Under the pieces are notes generated by a model that had not been told where the DNA came from, did no database searches, and worked only from the letters and a program-made list of their open reading frames with translations. The translations under genes and the position numbers were made by a program. 43,157 bases of DNA from Magnetovibrio sp. (lineage in GTDB: Bacteria > Pseudomonadota > Alphaproteobacteria > Rhodospirillales > Casp-alpha2), in assembly GCA_002722175.1 (NCBI GenBank), contig PBKU01000017.1:38123-81279 (forward strand), read 5' to 3'. Of this stretch, positions 33,996-43,157 are shown piece by piece (positions within the stretch are counted from its first letter, which is position 1; each line of letters opens with the position of its first letter).

Positions 33996-35573
33996 ATGTC
34001 TCGCAATAACATTAATCGGGCCTTGATATCTGTTTCAGATAAAACTGATCTAGAGTATCTGGGTCGTGAACTATCACGTTTCGGCGTTGAAATCATCTCA
34101 ACGGGGGGTACCGCGAAGAGGCTTCGACGGGAGAAAATCAGAGTTCTTGAGGTCTCTGAATATGCAAAATACCCTGAGATAATGGAGGGGCGTGTAAAGA
34201 CACTTCAACCAGAAATATATGGCGGCATCTTGAGCATAAGGGGAAATCCCGTTCATGCGGCTCAAATGAAGAAACATCGCATGAAATTTATCGACTTAGT
34301 AGTAGTTAACCTATACCCTTTTGAAACTATTGCTGCCGCACAAAAAAACTTTGATACATGCATCGAAAACATTGATATCGGCGGCCCTACTTTAGTTCGG
34401 GCCGCTGCAAAAAACCACAAATTTGTAACTGTTATTGTAGATCCACTTGATTACCCTAGATTTATTGAAGAATTCAAAAAAAATGATGGGGCAACAACAG
34501 AGCCATTCAGAAAAGACTTAGCTAAGAAAGCCTTTTCCCTTACCGCCCACTATGATGCCGTAATTACAAAATGGCTTTCGGCGAATGAAGACAAAATATT
34601 TCCAAGCAACGAGATCTTTATCGGCCGGAACAAAAAGCCTCTCCGCTATGGAGAAAACCCGCATCAAAGTGCTGTTTTTTATAAATCACAAGAAAATCGC
34701 CCAGGAGTTTCTACTGCCATTCAACTACATGGAAAAGAGCTCAGTTATAACAATATAAATGATACTGATGCAGCCTTTGAGCTGGTCTCTGAATTTCAAA
34801 AGCAGCCTGCCTGTGTTATAGTCAAGCATGCGAACCCTTGTGGCGTGGCTTGTGCAAAGACCCTCCTCAGCGCTTATAACAGGGCCTTTAAGTGTGATCA
34901 AGAAAGCGCCTTCGGTGGAATAATTGCTTTTAACAGTCGCCTAGATGAAAAAATAGCAAGAAAGCTCATCAAGGTATTTTCAGAAGTCGTGATTGCCCCA
35001 AAAATAACTAAAGAAGCACGCAAGATACTTTCTGAGCGAAACGATCTAAGAGTCCTAGAAACCGGAACGTTACCTAATCCAAAAGCTTTTGGTAAAACTC
35101 TTAAATCCGTCTCGGGTGGTTATTTGTGTCAAATGCGTGATAATAAACTTGCTCTGAAGACTTCTCAGGTGGTGACAAAACTAAAACCGAGCAAAAAGCA
35201 ATTAAGGGATTTATGGTTCGCGTTTACAGTTGCAAAACATGTAAAATCTAATGCTATCGTTTATGCTAAAAACGAAACAACGGTTGGAATCGGGGCCGGA
35301 CAAATGAGTCGCGTAAATTCTTCGAGAATTGCTGCATGGAAAGCTGCAGAAAACGCTGAAATATCTAATTCCAAAGATAGTTGGGCTGTTGGTTCTGTCG
35401 TTGCATCCGATGCCTTCTTCCCTTTTGTTGACGGTCTTCTAGCTGCCGCTGAGGCTGGCGCGAAAGCTGTAATCCAACCTGGCGGTAGCGTTCGCGACCA
35501 TGAAATAATTCGTGCTGCTGATGAAAACGACCTTTCAATGATATTTACTAATATGCGACATTTCCGACATTAA
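33996..35573 (+). CDS. purH: Bifunctional AICAR formyltransferase/IMP cyclohydrolase
   Basis: A 525-residue PurH of normal length, catalysing the last two steps of IMP synthesis in the cytoplasm. The N-terminal IMP cyclohydrolase (MGS-like) domain has STGGTAKRL at 35-43, [10 protein letters not shown] at 61-70 and [16 protein letters not shown]. The formyltransferase domain has [25 protein letters not shown] and [10 protein letters not shown], with an intact C-terminal IQPGGSVRD. It follows the dehydratase gene by 45 bases on the same strand. It is a housekeeping gene and so marks the right border of the polysaccharide locus and a baseline for host composition. Confidence 0.95.
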   Translation: MSRNNINRALISVSDKTDLEYLGRELSRFGVEIISTGGTAKRLRREKIRVLEVSEYAKYPEIMEGRVKTLQPEIYGGILSIRGNPVHAAQMKKHRMKFIDLVVVNLYPFETIAAAQKNFDTCIENIDIGGPTLVRAAAKNHKFVTVIVDPLDYPRFIEEFKKNDGATTEPFRKDLAKKAFSLTAHYDAVITKWLSANEDKIFPSNEIFIGRNKKPLRYGENPHQSAVFYKSQENRPGVSTAIQLHGKELSYNNINDTDAAFELVSEFQKQPACVIVKHANPCGVACAKTLLSAYNRAFKCDQESAFGGIIAFNSRLDEKIARKLIKVFSEVVIAPKITKEARKILSERNDLRVLETGTLPNPKAFGKTLKSVSGGYLCQMRDNKLALKTSQVVTKLKPSKKQLRDLWFAFTVAKHVKSNAIVYAKNETTVGIGAGQMSRVNSSRIAAWKAAENAEISNSKDSWAVGSVVASDAFFPFVDGLLAAAEAGAKAVIQPGGSVRDHEIIRAADENDLSMIFTNMRHFRH

Positions 35574-36013
35574 TTTTGCCAGATATTCCTGAACAGCAAA
35601 ATTGTCGAAGCACTAGAGAACATCGCTTCTGGCTCCCAAAACGAAGGCTCTCCTGTTATCTCAAAATTGCCTTATAAACAATACAAATAACTGTTTAATT
35701 TGTCACAACTCAAATTGTTAATATTTACGCTTATAATTAAGATGTTTATTTAGATTACCACTCTAATCCATTGTTTTTATGTGTTTTTATTTAAATTTTA
35801 AAAATAAGGGCCGAAATTATATCGTGCAACAGGTTAGGTAATTACACTAACCATTTGATTATAAATGTGTTTTCGACATAATGGCCCAGCTGTTGTCGCT
35901 TTTATTGTTTTGCAGCGCTACAAAACTTAGGTAAAAAATTTTCACTGCTTTTTGATGTTTTGGTTTAAAAAAACTTGATAGCATTGTTAAGAAAGTAAAA
36001 TAACTATTATTTT
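35574..36013. other. AT-rich convergent intergenic region
   Basis: A 440-base gap between converging genes (purH on plus, the SIS isomerase on minus). I see no coding capacity. Short inverted repeats are present, the clearest being GGTTAG/CTAACC at 35832-35852 with a nine-base loop, and AATTTG/CAAATT near 35697-35716. None is a classic GC-rich hairpin with a T tract, but the region presumably carries the transcription stops for both sides. Confidence 0.4.
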
Positions 36014-36634
36014 TCAGAACAAAAGCTTGCCCACCTCATCTGCACTTAGTTCTCTCATCCGTATGAATTGCGCTAAAATGTGCATTAAGCACTGATGAAC
36101 ATCCTCAACAACCCCGTAATTTTCAGCATCAACATGAATATTTGCATCAGCATGTTTCTGTGTACGGCCTCCTGAAAATCCAGTAAACGTTATTGTATAC
36201 AACCCGTTATTTCTAGCCCATTCGAAAGCCTTAACAACATTTTCGGAGTCACCAGATGACGAGATAGTGATCAGCAGGTCTCCTCTTTGGGCTAGACTTT
36301 CAAGCTGGAAAACAAATATCTCATCATAAGAAATATCATTAGAAACCGCTGTAATTGTTTCCAAATTGTTAACTAAAGATACAACACGGGGTTTAAGTTT
36401 AGTATTTGAACGGATCCCCTTAATGTGGTCACACACCAAATGATTGGCGATAGCTGAAGATCCGCCATTTCCACATACCCAAACAAATTTTTCAGCCTTA
36501 TAAATGGCCATCAAGAGGTCTGCTGCCTTTTTAATCATAGATCGCTGTACACCCTTTGCTGCTAATGTCACAGAGGAAAAGTATTGGTCAACATAGTTCC
36601 CAATGTCGTCACTTTTTTGTTTTGGAAATTTCAT
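36014..36634 (-). CDS. SIS-domain sugar isomerase, GmhA-like (sedoheptulose-7-phosphate isomerase family)
   Basis: A 206-residue single-SIS-domain protein. VCGNGGSSAIANHLVCDH around 53-70 matches the phosphosugar-binding start of GmhA, SSSGDSENV supplies the second loop, and the C-terminal VEDVHQCLMHIL keeps the acidic residue and histidine of the GmhA active site. GmhA converts sedoheptulose-7-phosphate to heptose-7-phosphate for LPS. An AAAGG lies six bases before the ATG. It is the last gene of the minus-strand unit after gdh and the MFS gene (19-base gap). Another phosphosugar substrate is possible. Confidence 0.8.
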   Translation of the reverse strand: MKFPKQKSDDIGNYVDQYFSSVTLAAKGVQRSMIKKAADLLMAIYKAEKFVWVCGNGGSSAIANHLVCDHIKGIRSNTKLKPRVVSLVNNLETITAVSNDISYDEIFVFQLESLAQRGDLLITISSSGDSENVVKAFEWARNNGLYTITFTGFSGGRTQKHADANIHVDAENYGVVEDVHQCLMHILAQFIRMRELSADEVGKLLF

Positions 36635-36653
36635 TCGCAGCCTTTCAAGAAAT

Positions 36654-37952
36654 TCATCCCTGTCTCACTATAATATCCTCAATTGCCGGCTCTTTAACAA
36701 ACCTTAAAGCACATAAACCGACCCCCATAAAAATAAAAATCGTTGCCATTCCCGCACGTTGGCTGGAAAACATCGCTGTTACCCAACTCAAAACAGCCGG
36801 ACCCAGAAAAGCCGTAGCCTTTCCTGAAAAAGCGTAAAGGCCAAACATTTCCGTACGAGCGTTAATTGGCGTCAAGCGTGCCATTAGCGACCGACTTGCC
36901 GACTGTACCGGCCCAACAAATAACCCCATACCCAAAAGAATGATCCAGAAAAATATCTTATCTTCTGTTATTAGGGCGGCGGCACCGAAAACAATAAGAC
37001 AAAAAAGACAAGATTGGATCAAGTTTCGTGGACCTATGCGCTCTTCTATAAAAGAAAAAACTATAGAACCGATACCAGCCCCAATATTCATACTAATACC
37101 TAATATAATTAATTCTTCAAAAGTAAAGCCAAACGTCCCTGCAGCAAATATCCCACCAAAAGCAAATAGCGTGTTTAATCCATCAATGTAAATCATCCTG
37201 GCTAACAAAAAAGAGAAAATATTTTTCTGACGCTTCCAAAGCCTTATAGTATCAAAAAACGTGAGCAACCCCCTATAAACCCCTAAATGAAACTTCACGG
37301 GTTGTTTTGGCTGGTCATTAATGCAGAAAAATAATGGCGTGCAAAAAACGATCATCCAAATAGCAACTAACGGACCTGTAGCACGTAAATGTTCGAAAGA
37401 TTGCCTGTTCAGGCTAAATATTGAAAAGTCTTTGTCGATTAAAAATATTAGCGCAATTATTAGACAACAAAGGCCACCCGCATACCCTAACCCCCAACCA
37501 ATCCCTGACCATCTTCCGATTCTATAAGGGTGAACTAAATCTGGTAACATCGCATTATAGAAAACCATGCTTAGCTCGAAACAAAAGTTCGCTATGGCTA
37601 CGACTAATAAAGTATAAAACACAAAATGATTTGTGGGCTCTGAAAACCAAAGGCTGGCGCTCCCCACAATGCAAAAGAAAAGGAAAAAAAGCAACCAAAG
37701 CCTTTGCCGACCAATGTGGTCAGCTATTGCTCCTGCAATTGGACTAAAAATAGCAACTGCGAATGCGGATATACTTATTGCATAGCCCCACTGGGTAGTT
37801 CCTATGACTTCGTCGGGTGCAATTTTTTCAGTAAAATACGCTGAGAAAATGAATGTCGTTACAATTGTGGGAAAGGCCGAGTTTCCCCAATCAAAAATGC
37901 ACCAAGCGAAAAGGCCTCTTCTATTTTTGAAAATTACTCTTTCTCTGTTCAA
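36654..37952 (-). CDS. MFS transporter, UMF1/Atg22-like family
   Basis: Major facilitator protein with about twelve membrane segments. The N-terminal FAWCIFDWGNSAFPT and the AGAIADHIGRQR loop between helices 2 and 3 are typical of the UMF1 (vacuole effluxer Atg22-like) group. Its substrate is unknown, though eukaryotic Atg22 proteins export amino acids. The frame is open from a TTG at 38015 that would overlap gdh by 53 bases; a TTG at 37952 just after the gdh stop gives the normal N-terminus and is preferred. It is probably co-transcribed with gdh. Confidence 0.8.
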   Translation of the reverse strand: MNRERVIFKNRRGLFAWCIFDWGNSAFPTIVTTFIFSAYFTEKIAPDEVIGTTQWGYAISISAFAVAIFSPIAGAIADHIGRQRLWLLFFLFFCIVGSASLWFSEPTNHFVFYTLLVVAIANFCFELSMVFYNAMLPDLVHPYRIGRWSGIGWGLGYAGGLCCLIIALIFLIDKDFSIFSLNRQSFEHLRATGPLVAIWMIVFCTPLFFCINDQPKQPVKFHLGVYRGLLTFFDTIRLWKRQKNIFSFLLARMIYIDGLNTLFAFGGIFAAGTFGFTFEELIILGISMNIGAGIGSIVFSFIEERIGPRNLIQSCLFCLIVFGAAALITEDKIFFWIILLGMGLFVGPVQSASRSLMARLTPINARTEMFGLYAFSGKATAFLGPAVLSWVTAMFSSQRAGMATIFIFMGVGLCALRFVKEPAIEDIIVRQG

Positions 37953-37962
37953 AAAATTGGCA

Positions 37963-40900
37963 TCAGAAGCCAGCGCTCTCAGCAAGACTTCTAATTTGAC
38001 GGCTAGCAACTGCAATCATTGAGAGCTCATTAACTTCACCCGACCACAGGTCTATTAATAGTTGTTCGGTTGGCTCAATCCGTATTTTGTTTTTTTCTAT
38101 CCAGTTTTCTACTGCAACGTCGCTTTTTGCGCCAGCCTTTGCAATGTCAAGAACACTTTCTGTTAAGCGAAGCTGATGTCCATAAAGCTCTTCGATCAAA
38201 GCCTCTATTGCTCGAGCCTGCCAATGATTCATTGAATTCATAGAACTCGCAGCAGCCCTAAGTCGCCCTAAACGAAATCTACTACCGATAGCATAATAAA
38301 TTTTCGCTGTATAAAGAACGTCCAGACGGCGCGTTTTTGCCAACTGAACTATATCACAGCCGGCATACAAATTTACCAAATGCGAAATACTATGTGCCAG
38401 GCCTGCTGGCACTTTATTCCTAGTATAATTCTCGCCTCGTTTTTTAGCATCAGCAATATAGTGTTTTGGCAAAACAGTCGCTAAATTTTTCGACAATTTT
38501 AAAATTCCATCACGGAAATTATCAATGTTGGTTTTCAGATCAAGCTTAACGTTACCTTTCCTTAAAAACCATAAAGCAGTCCACTCTATAAGACCGTTAG
38601 TATCTTTCATCATATCTGTTTGATGATTTGCTGAAACTTTATTATCAAGCATCTCAATCTCATTCCAAAGAACCGTCATGGAAAAAATTTCTTGAGCAAT
38701 AAACCAGGCTCTGGAAATTGCGCTTACATTCCGACCCGTTTTCTCCATTAATTCACTAACAAAAGTATCGCCTCCTCTATTAACGATAGAGTTCGCAAGC
38801 CGGGTTGAAATAATTTCTCGACTTAAACGATGATTCCCAATGCCTTTCTTGTATTTTTTGCGAAGAGGTGAAGGAAAATAATCAACTAAATTCTCCAACA
38901 AATATGGATCTTTTGGTAAATCCGATACTAAAACCTCTTCATATAACCAGTTTTTTGCGTAATTGATTAACACTGATATTTCAGGCGAATATAAACCCTG
39001 TTTATTGGCCAGCCGTTCTTTTAGCTCTTCATCATCGGGCAAAAATTCAATCTTACGGTTCAATTTATCCTGCCGCTCTAACAAATTCATAAATCTTTGT
39101 TGCTTTTCAAGCGCTCCAAATCCACGTGATCTTACAAGCGAAATTGCTTGCGTTTGTTCATAATTATGACGAAGAACCAACTGGGCTACTTCATCAGTCA
39201 TTCTTGATAACAACTTGTTACGTGATTCGTAAGTTAGGCGGTTATTTTGTATCGGCTCGTTTAACAGAATTTTTATATTTACCTCATGATCCGATGAGTC
39301 CACTCCAGCTGAATTATCTATAGCGTCTGTATTTAAGCGCACACCGCCTTCTGCTGCCTCAATACGACCAAGCTGAGTACAGCCTAAATTAGCACCTTCT
39401 CCTATAACTTTAGCTCTTACTTGGTTCCCGTCAATTCGTATTGAATCGTTCGCCCTATCTCCTACGTCGAGATCTGATTCTTTGGCAGATTTAATGTACG
39501 TTCCAATACCTCCAAACCACATTAAATCAACCTTGATCTTGAGTATATTCTTTAAAAGCTCAGTTGGTGTTATTTTGTTTTTTTCAATACCAACCAATGC
39601 CTGAATTTCCTTCGATAGCGTTAATACCTTAGCGCTTCTATCAAAGATGGCCCCACCCTTTGAGAGCTTTTTTTGATCATAATCAGTCCATGTTGAACGG
39701 GCCAATTTAAACACACGTCTACGCTCTAAAAATGATGTCTTTGGGTCTGGGTCTGGGTCTAAAAATATATGTAGATGATTAAAGGCTGCTACCAACTTAA
39801 TTGTTCTAGATAAAAGCATACCATTCCCGAACACATCCCCAGACATGTCGCCAACGCCTACAACTCTAAACATATCGGATTGTGTATCTAAATTCATTTC
39901 ACGGAAATGTCTTTTTACTGATTCCCAACCACCTCTCGCCGTAATACCCATTTTCTTATGGTCATAGCCCTGCGAACCACCCGAAGCAAACGCATCCCCA
40001 AGCCAGTGCCCATATTTTTCTGAGACGCTGTTAGCTATATCCGAAAACGTTGCTGTACCTTTATCCGCCGCAACCACCAAATACGGGTCATCTTCATCGA
40101 GGCGCAAAATATTTTTCGGCGGAACTATTTTGGAGCCTTTTATATTATCAGTTAAATCTAGAAGACCGGAGATAAATGTCTTGTAGCATGAGATGCCTTC
40201 CTCAAGGAAAGCGTCTCGTCCCATATCATGCGGAGGACGCTTTACTACAAATCCCCCCTTTGATCCAACCGGCACGATCACCGCATTTTTTACCTGCTGA
40301 GCTTTCACCAAACCCAAAATTTCGGTTCTAAAATCTTCTGGTCTGTCAGACCACCTTAACCCTCCTCTAGCAACTTTTCCAAATCGCAAGTGAATTCCCT
40401 CAACTCTCGGACTATAAACAAATATCTCTCGAAAAGGTCGGGGTAAGGGGAGTTCTTCAACTTGTTGTGAATTTATTTTGAACGAAAGGTACGGTTTTTC
40501 AGAGCCGTTTTCCCCCATCTGAAAATAGTTTGTCCGCAAAGTTGCTTCTATTATGTTAAGAAACAGTCGCAAAATCCGGTCTTCATCGGCACTCCAAACC
40601 TTTTCCAAGCCACCTAAAAATTTTTCCCTGATTCGGTTTGCCCGTTTCCTGTTATTTTGCACCTGAGGATTAAATGTTTCTAGAAACAACTCTACTAACA
40701 TCTTAGAAAGACGTGGATTATTAAAAAGCGTCTGCTCCATGTACGCCTGGGAAAAAGTAATGTTTATTTGCCGCAAATACTTACAATAAGCCCTTAAAAT
40801 AACGACCTGACGCCAACTTAAACCACTTGAGATAATTAACCCATTAAATCCATCACTCTCAACCTCGCCTAACCAGGTTTTGCGAAACGCTTCGTGAAAG

Positions 40901-42195
40901 TTTTCTCGGATCGCCTTAACGTCAACACTTTTTCCATTGCGCGTCTCTAAACCAAAATCGTGAATTATAAAGCCTTCTGGATCAATGCTTTCTGGCGTTA
41001 TTGAATGTGGCCCGGCTTCATTTATTACTTTAAATCCCATATGCTCAAATACGGGTAGCACATCAGATAACGAAAGCCCTCCTTCATTATGGTAAATCTT
41101 GAATCGGGCTTTGTGAAGAATTTTTGAATCTTGGTACAAGTTTAACCCGATTTCTCCTGATTCTATAACCTTTTCAATTTTATAAATATCAGTAAGGGCA
41201 TCTTTTATTGAATAAGCCGTTTGGTATCCGGCCTGAAATGCACCGCTATAACGCCTGGATAATTGTAAGCCAATCTTTTCCCCATTGACTGAAATTAATG
41301 CGTTTGAAAGTTTATCGCCCCACATACGGGAGACATCCGATATCTCTGATTCTATAATCCCTATATTGATGCGAGGTATTTTTCGATCCGGAATTTTGAT
41401 AATTAGGTGGACCCTTGCCAACGGAGAGTCCCCGAGTTGGCTAAAAAAAGCAGCGGGTACACCATTAAGGGCTCTAGAAAGAATTTCTTGGCATCGTTGC
41501 CTGAAAGTGGTTGTATAACGCTCACGTGGCAAAAAAACTAAACACGAAACATACCTTCCAAAGCCATCCTTTCTAATGAAAAGAGCAACTCTTGGCCTTT
41601 TTTTGAGATGCCATATTCCCATAATGGTTTTATACAGGCACTCTTCACTAGCTTGAAACAGCTCGTCCCGCGGATAGGATCCCAGTACATGCTCTAAACT
41701 ATTACCATCGTGGCTATTTGGTTGAAATCCTGATTTAACAAATATTTTTTCTACTTTCTGCCTTAATATCGGTATGTCTCTCGGACTTTGGCTGTACACA
41801 CCTGAAGTAAAGAGGCCAATAAACAAGCGATGCCCAACAACGCGCCCTTTAATGTCTATTTTTTTTATCCCAATTGCATCCATATGCACGGAACGGCTAA
41901 CTGTCGATCGGTGATTTGTTTTCGTAACCATTACGAGATCTGAACGCGCTAAAAATTCCGCCGTTTCTGGTGGGAAGTTATTCTTATTCTTATAATCCTC
42001 AAAAACAGTCCTTTCTGGACTTCGAAGAACGCCCAGCCCAGATTTTTTTGCTAACTTAACTATTGCCTTTCGGCCCGCCCCTGAAATTTTGTATTCCCTA
42101 AACCCCAGGTAGATAAAATTATTGTTTTCTATAAAATTCAAGAAATCGACAACTTCACTATGAATTTTTTTTTGTCCCCCCTCTCGTCTGAACAC
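37963..42195 (-). CDS. gdhB: NAD-specific glutamate dehydrogenase, large type (C-terminal 1,410 codons)
   Basis: This is the main part of the approximately 180-kDa NAD-GDH, which deaminates glutamate to 2-oxoglutarate. The catalytic region has GGLRWSDRPEDFRTEILGL at 611-629, lysine 631 and VPVGSKGGF at 641-649; the cofactor domain carries VGVGDMSGDVFGNG at 779-792. The LDPDPDP stretch nearby is a normal family feature. The N-terminal 220 residues lie in another frame directly upstream (next entry), so the ATG at 42195 is not a true start. The reading frames join at an A9/G6 tract. Symbol follows usage for the large NAD enzyme. Confidence 0.88.
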   Translation of the reverse strand: MFRREGGQKKIHSEVVDFLNFIENNNFIYLGFREYKISGAGRKAIVKLAKKSGLGVLRSPERTVFEDYKNKNNFPPETAEFLARSDLVMVTKTNHRSTVSRSVHMDAIGIKKIDIKGRVVGHRLFIGLFTSGVYSQSPRDIPILRQKVEKIFVKSGFQPNSHDGNSLEHVLGSYPRDELFQASEECLYKTIMGIWHLKKRPRVALFIRKDGFGRYVSCLVFLPRERYTTTFRQRCQEILSRALNGVPAAFFSQLGDSPLARVHLIIKIPDRKIPRINIGIIESEISDVSRMWGDKLSNALISVNGEKIGLQLSRRYSGAFQAGYQTAYSIKDALTDIYKIEKVIESGEIGLNLYQDSKILHKARFKIYHNEGGLSLSDVLPVFEHMGFKVINEAGPHSITPESIDPEGFIIHDFGLETRNGKSVDVKAIRENFHEAFRKTWLGEVESDGFNGLIISSGLSWRQVVILRAYCKYLRQINITFSQAYMEQTLFNNPRLSKMLVELFLETFNPQVQNNRKRANRIREKFLGGLEKVWSADEDRILRLFLNIIEATLRTNYFQMGENGSEKPYLSFKINSQQVEELPLPRPFREIFVYSPRVEGIHLRFGKVARGGLRWSDRPEDFRTEILGLVKAQQVKNAVIVPVGSKGGFVVKRPPHDMGRDAFLEEGISCYKTFISGLLDLTDNIKGSKIVPPKNILRLDEDDPYLVVAADKGTATFSDIANSVSEKYGHWLGDAFASGGSQGYDHKKMGITARGGWESVKRHFREMNLDTQSDMFRVVGVGDMSGDVFGNGMLLSRTIKLVAAFNHLHIFLDPDPDPKTSFLERRRVFKLARSTWTDYDQKKLSKGGAIFDRSAKVLTLSKEIQALVGIEKNKITPTELLKNILKIKVDLMWFGGIGTYIKSAKESDLDVGDRANDSIRIDGNQVRAKVIGEGANLGCTQLGRIEAAEGGVRLNTDAIDNSAGVDSSDHEVNIKILLNEPIQNNRLTYESRNKLLSRMTDEVAQLVLRHNYEQTQAISLVRSRGFGALEKQQRFMNLLERQDKLNRKIEFLPDDEELKERLANKQGLYSPEISVLINYAKNWLYEEVLVSDLPKDPYLLENLVDYFPSPLRKKYKKGIGNHRLSREIISTRLANSIVNRGGDTFVSELMEKTGRNVSAISRAWFIAQEIFSMTVLWNEIEMLDNKVSANHQTDMMKDTNGLIEWTALWFLRKGNVKLDLKTNIDNFRDGILKLSKNLATVLPKHYIADAKKRGENYTRNKVPAGLAHSISHLVNLYAGCDIVQLAKTRRLDVLYTAKIYYAIGSRFRLGRLRAAASSMNSMNHWQARAIEALIEELYGHQLRLTESVLDIAKAGAKSDVAVENWIEKNKIRIEPTEQLLIDLWSGEVNELSMIAVASRQIRSLAESAGF

Positions 42196-42823
42196 TCAGT
42201 TCATTGATTAGTTTAGCCATCGCTGCACGCATTGATTCTTTATCTTCAAATGCTGACCGAACATCATAGATGCATTTTTCAATATTGTTTTTTAGGTTAC
42301 CGAGCTCTGAACAAGGTTGTTCAGTAATTTGGAAAAACATAAAGGATTCTAACTTGCCTCTTTTTTCCAATGTATTTTTGTCGAGTAGTTTCGTTATTCT
42401 ACCAGTCTTATCACGCTGTACTCTCATTACCGGATGAACAACAATGTCTACTTCTAAATTTTGCCGACTTAATTCTGCGCTAACTGAATCCACCAAAAAT
42501 GGCATATCGTCAGTCACAATTTGTATTATTGTTCGCGCACCATTCCATCCATGTATCTTTATTGTTGGATTATATACGTTTACGCTTGATTTTTTGGCTT
42601 TTAGCTCTTCTGCAAAAACCCAATGCTGTTCAACCACGCCTACAATGGCTTCTGCACCAAACGCATCAATATCTAAGGAAGTGAAGCTTTCTAAATAACT
42701 TTTCGCAAAATCTCTAAACAAATTATGAGTTTGTTTTTTAAATTTTTTATTTACCGCTGATAATATCTTTTTTATTCTGGGAGAGCTTTGGCGCAACCCA
42801 AAACTTTTTTTCTTGTTCGACAT
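42158..42823 (-). CDS. gdhB: NAD-specific glutamate dehydrogenase, N-terminal part (frameshifted)
   Basis: A 221-residue frame representing the ACT-like N-terminal domains of the large NAD-GDH: ASP-rich helix DFAKSYLES, then WNGARTIIQIVTDDMPFLVDSVSAEL split across two strands, and VHPVMRVQRD. It ends at a stop 21 bases after the point where the other frame would continue as GGQKKIHSEVVDFL. Together the two frames give about 1,620 residues, the expected size. The start ATG at 42823 is preceded by only a weak GGGG. A true split gene is unlikely because neither half is a complete enzyme. Confidence 0.85.
   Translation of the reverse strand: MSNKKKSFGLRQSSPRIKKILSAVNKKFKKQTHNLFRDFAKSYLESFTSLDIDAFGAEAIVGVVEQHWVFAEELKAKKSSVNVYNPTIKIHGWNGARTIIQIVTDDMPFLVDSVSAELSRQNLEVDIVVHPVMRVQRDKTGRITKLLDKNTLEKRGKLESFMFFQITEQPCSELGNLKNNIEKCIYDVRSAFEDKESMRAAMAKLINELSVQTRGGTKKNS
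42165..42181 (-). other. Frameshift site in gdh (A9 and G6 tracts)
   Basis: Read on the minus strand, a run of six G and a run of nine A (with ACA between) lie exactly where the coding frame changes. Removing one base from either run restores a continuous protein through RGGQKKIHSEV. This may be a sequencing or assembly error, a real mutation, or slippage by RNA polymerase on the A9 run. Confidence 0.7.
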
Positions 42824-42860
42824 AAAAGATACCCCGCTAATTATTTAGTTCTTACCCCAA

Positions 42861-42889
42861 GAAAAAATAGCCCAACAGCCTAATGGGCC
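42861..42889 (-). terminator. Rho-independent terminator after the tRNA, upstream of gdh
   Basis: On the minus strand GCCCA and TGGGC pair across a nine-base loop (42870-42888) and are followed by TATTTTTTC. It would end transcription of the tRNA-Gly before gdh, which then needs its own promoter in the 40 or so bases that follow. Stem is only five GC-rich pairs. Confidence 0.5.
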
Positions 42890-43034
42890 TCTCAAAAGAG
42901 CCCACAGAGCCTTTATTAAAGAAACAGAGCCCCCTTTTTCGTGCAAAAAAAGTAACGCGACCCTTCTATGCCTTCTCATTCTGCTCTTATAGTAGAATAA
43001 ATTATTCCCCAGAACTCTATTTCCACCCGATGAT

Positions 43035-43109
43035 TGGAGCGGGCGATGGGATTCGAACCCACGACTTCAACCTTGGCGAGGCTGCGCTCTACACCTGAGC
43101 TACGCCGGA
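43035..43109 (-). tRNA. tRNA-Gly (GCC), aberrant
   Basis: A 75-base cloverleaf with encoded CCA can be folded on the minus strand. D stem GCTC/GAGC, anticodon stem CAGCC/GGTTG, anticodon GCC and T arm GTGGG-TTCGAAT-CCCAT are present. Three things are abnormal: the acceptor arm TCCGGCG against CGCCCGC has mismatches at pairs 1-72 and 3-70; the base before the anticodon (position 33) is C where U is almost universal; and the D loop AGGTGTA has the GG pair moved. It is either a decaying copy or carries sequence errors. Confidence 0.75.
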
Positions 43110-43157
43110 CTGCTTTTCTGTCTCTCTAAATTCTCTCATCAAACCAACAACTTACCT

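Noticed and set aside
6000..35600. Search for CRISPR arrays, insertion sequences and long repeats in the polysaccharide locus
   Set aside because: No regularly spaced repeats, transposase genes or terminal inverted repeats were seen.
39738..39765. Tandem GGGTCT hexamers in gdh
   Set aside because: They encode the DPDPDP stretch that is a normal conserved part of large NAD-GDH.
42883..43098. A 71-residue plus-strand frame ending GAGDGIRTHDFNLGEAALYT
   Set aside because: Its C-terminal half is the antisense translation of the tRNA-Gly, a well-known spurious annotation.

Overview
The window looks like chromosomal DNA of an AT-rich alphaproteobacterium. The best host clues are a very large NAD-type glutamate dehydrogenase (about 1,600 residues when its two reading frames are joined), a full-length PurH and a tRNA-Gly(GCC) of proteobacterial type with an encoded CCA. 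The assignment to class is inference; no rRNA is present.

Left edge (1-5.85 kb): clearly GC-richer DNA. It holds the first 36 codons of a P-loop kinase resembling adenylylsulfate kinase (minus strand), a compact phosphate-import operon pstS-pstC-pstA-pstB without phoU, and a PglK/MsbA-type ABC exporter. Composition drops sharply near 5.9 kb. purH, gdh and the tRNA at the far end share the AT-rich composition, so the GC-rich block is more likely the foreign part.

Centre (6.0-34 kb): one long plus-strand surface-polysaccharide locus. Sub-blocks are: (a) a truncated small ORF, a sugar isomerase-like TIM barrel, a short-chain dehydrogenase and an unassigned surface-carbohydrate protein; (b) two Gfo/Idh/MocA dehydrogenases, the first WlbA-like, and an SGNH-type membrane-anchored esterase/acyltransferase; (c) a KdsB-like CMP-sugar synthetase, a HAD phosphatase and a D-2-hydroxyacid dehydrogenase, without any Kdo-synthesis gene; (d) a CDP-6-deoxyhexose set (RfbF, RfbG, cupin epimerase, SDR with YxxxH); (e) heparinase II/III-like protein plus glutamine-dependent asparagine synthetase-like amidotransferase; (f) glycosyltransferase, Wzy/WaaL-type protein, a 40-residue membrane peptide and a GT-C-like membrane protein; (g) a polyprenyl-phosphate glycosyltransferase coupled to a methyltransferase; (h) an initiation module of WecA/WbpL-like transferase, GT4, WbpV/WreQ-like reductase and WbpM/WreV-like 4,6-dehydratase, which resembles the systems that start glycans with QuiNAc or FucNAc. 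No Wzx flippase or aminotransferase is seen in the window; the ABC exporter at 4.0-5.8 kb is the only candidate translocase.

Right edge (34-43 kb): purH on the plus strand, an AT-rich convergent gap, then a minus-strand unit gdh - UMF1-type MFS transporter - GmhA-like SIS isomerase. gdh is split by an apparent one-base frameshift at an A9/G6 tract. Upstream is a tRNA-Gly(GCC) with a C at position 33 and a mismatched acceptor stem.

Most worth checking are the unassigned CMP-sugar block, the G10 tract inside the reductase gene of the initiation module, the odd tRNA-Gly, the gdh frameshift, and the composition boundary with its truncated ORF.
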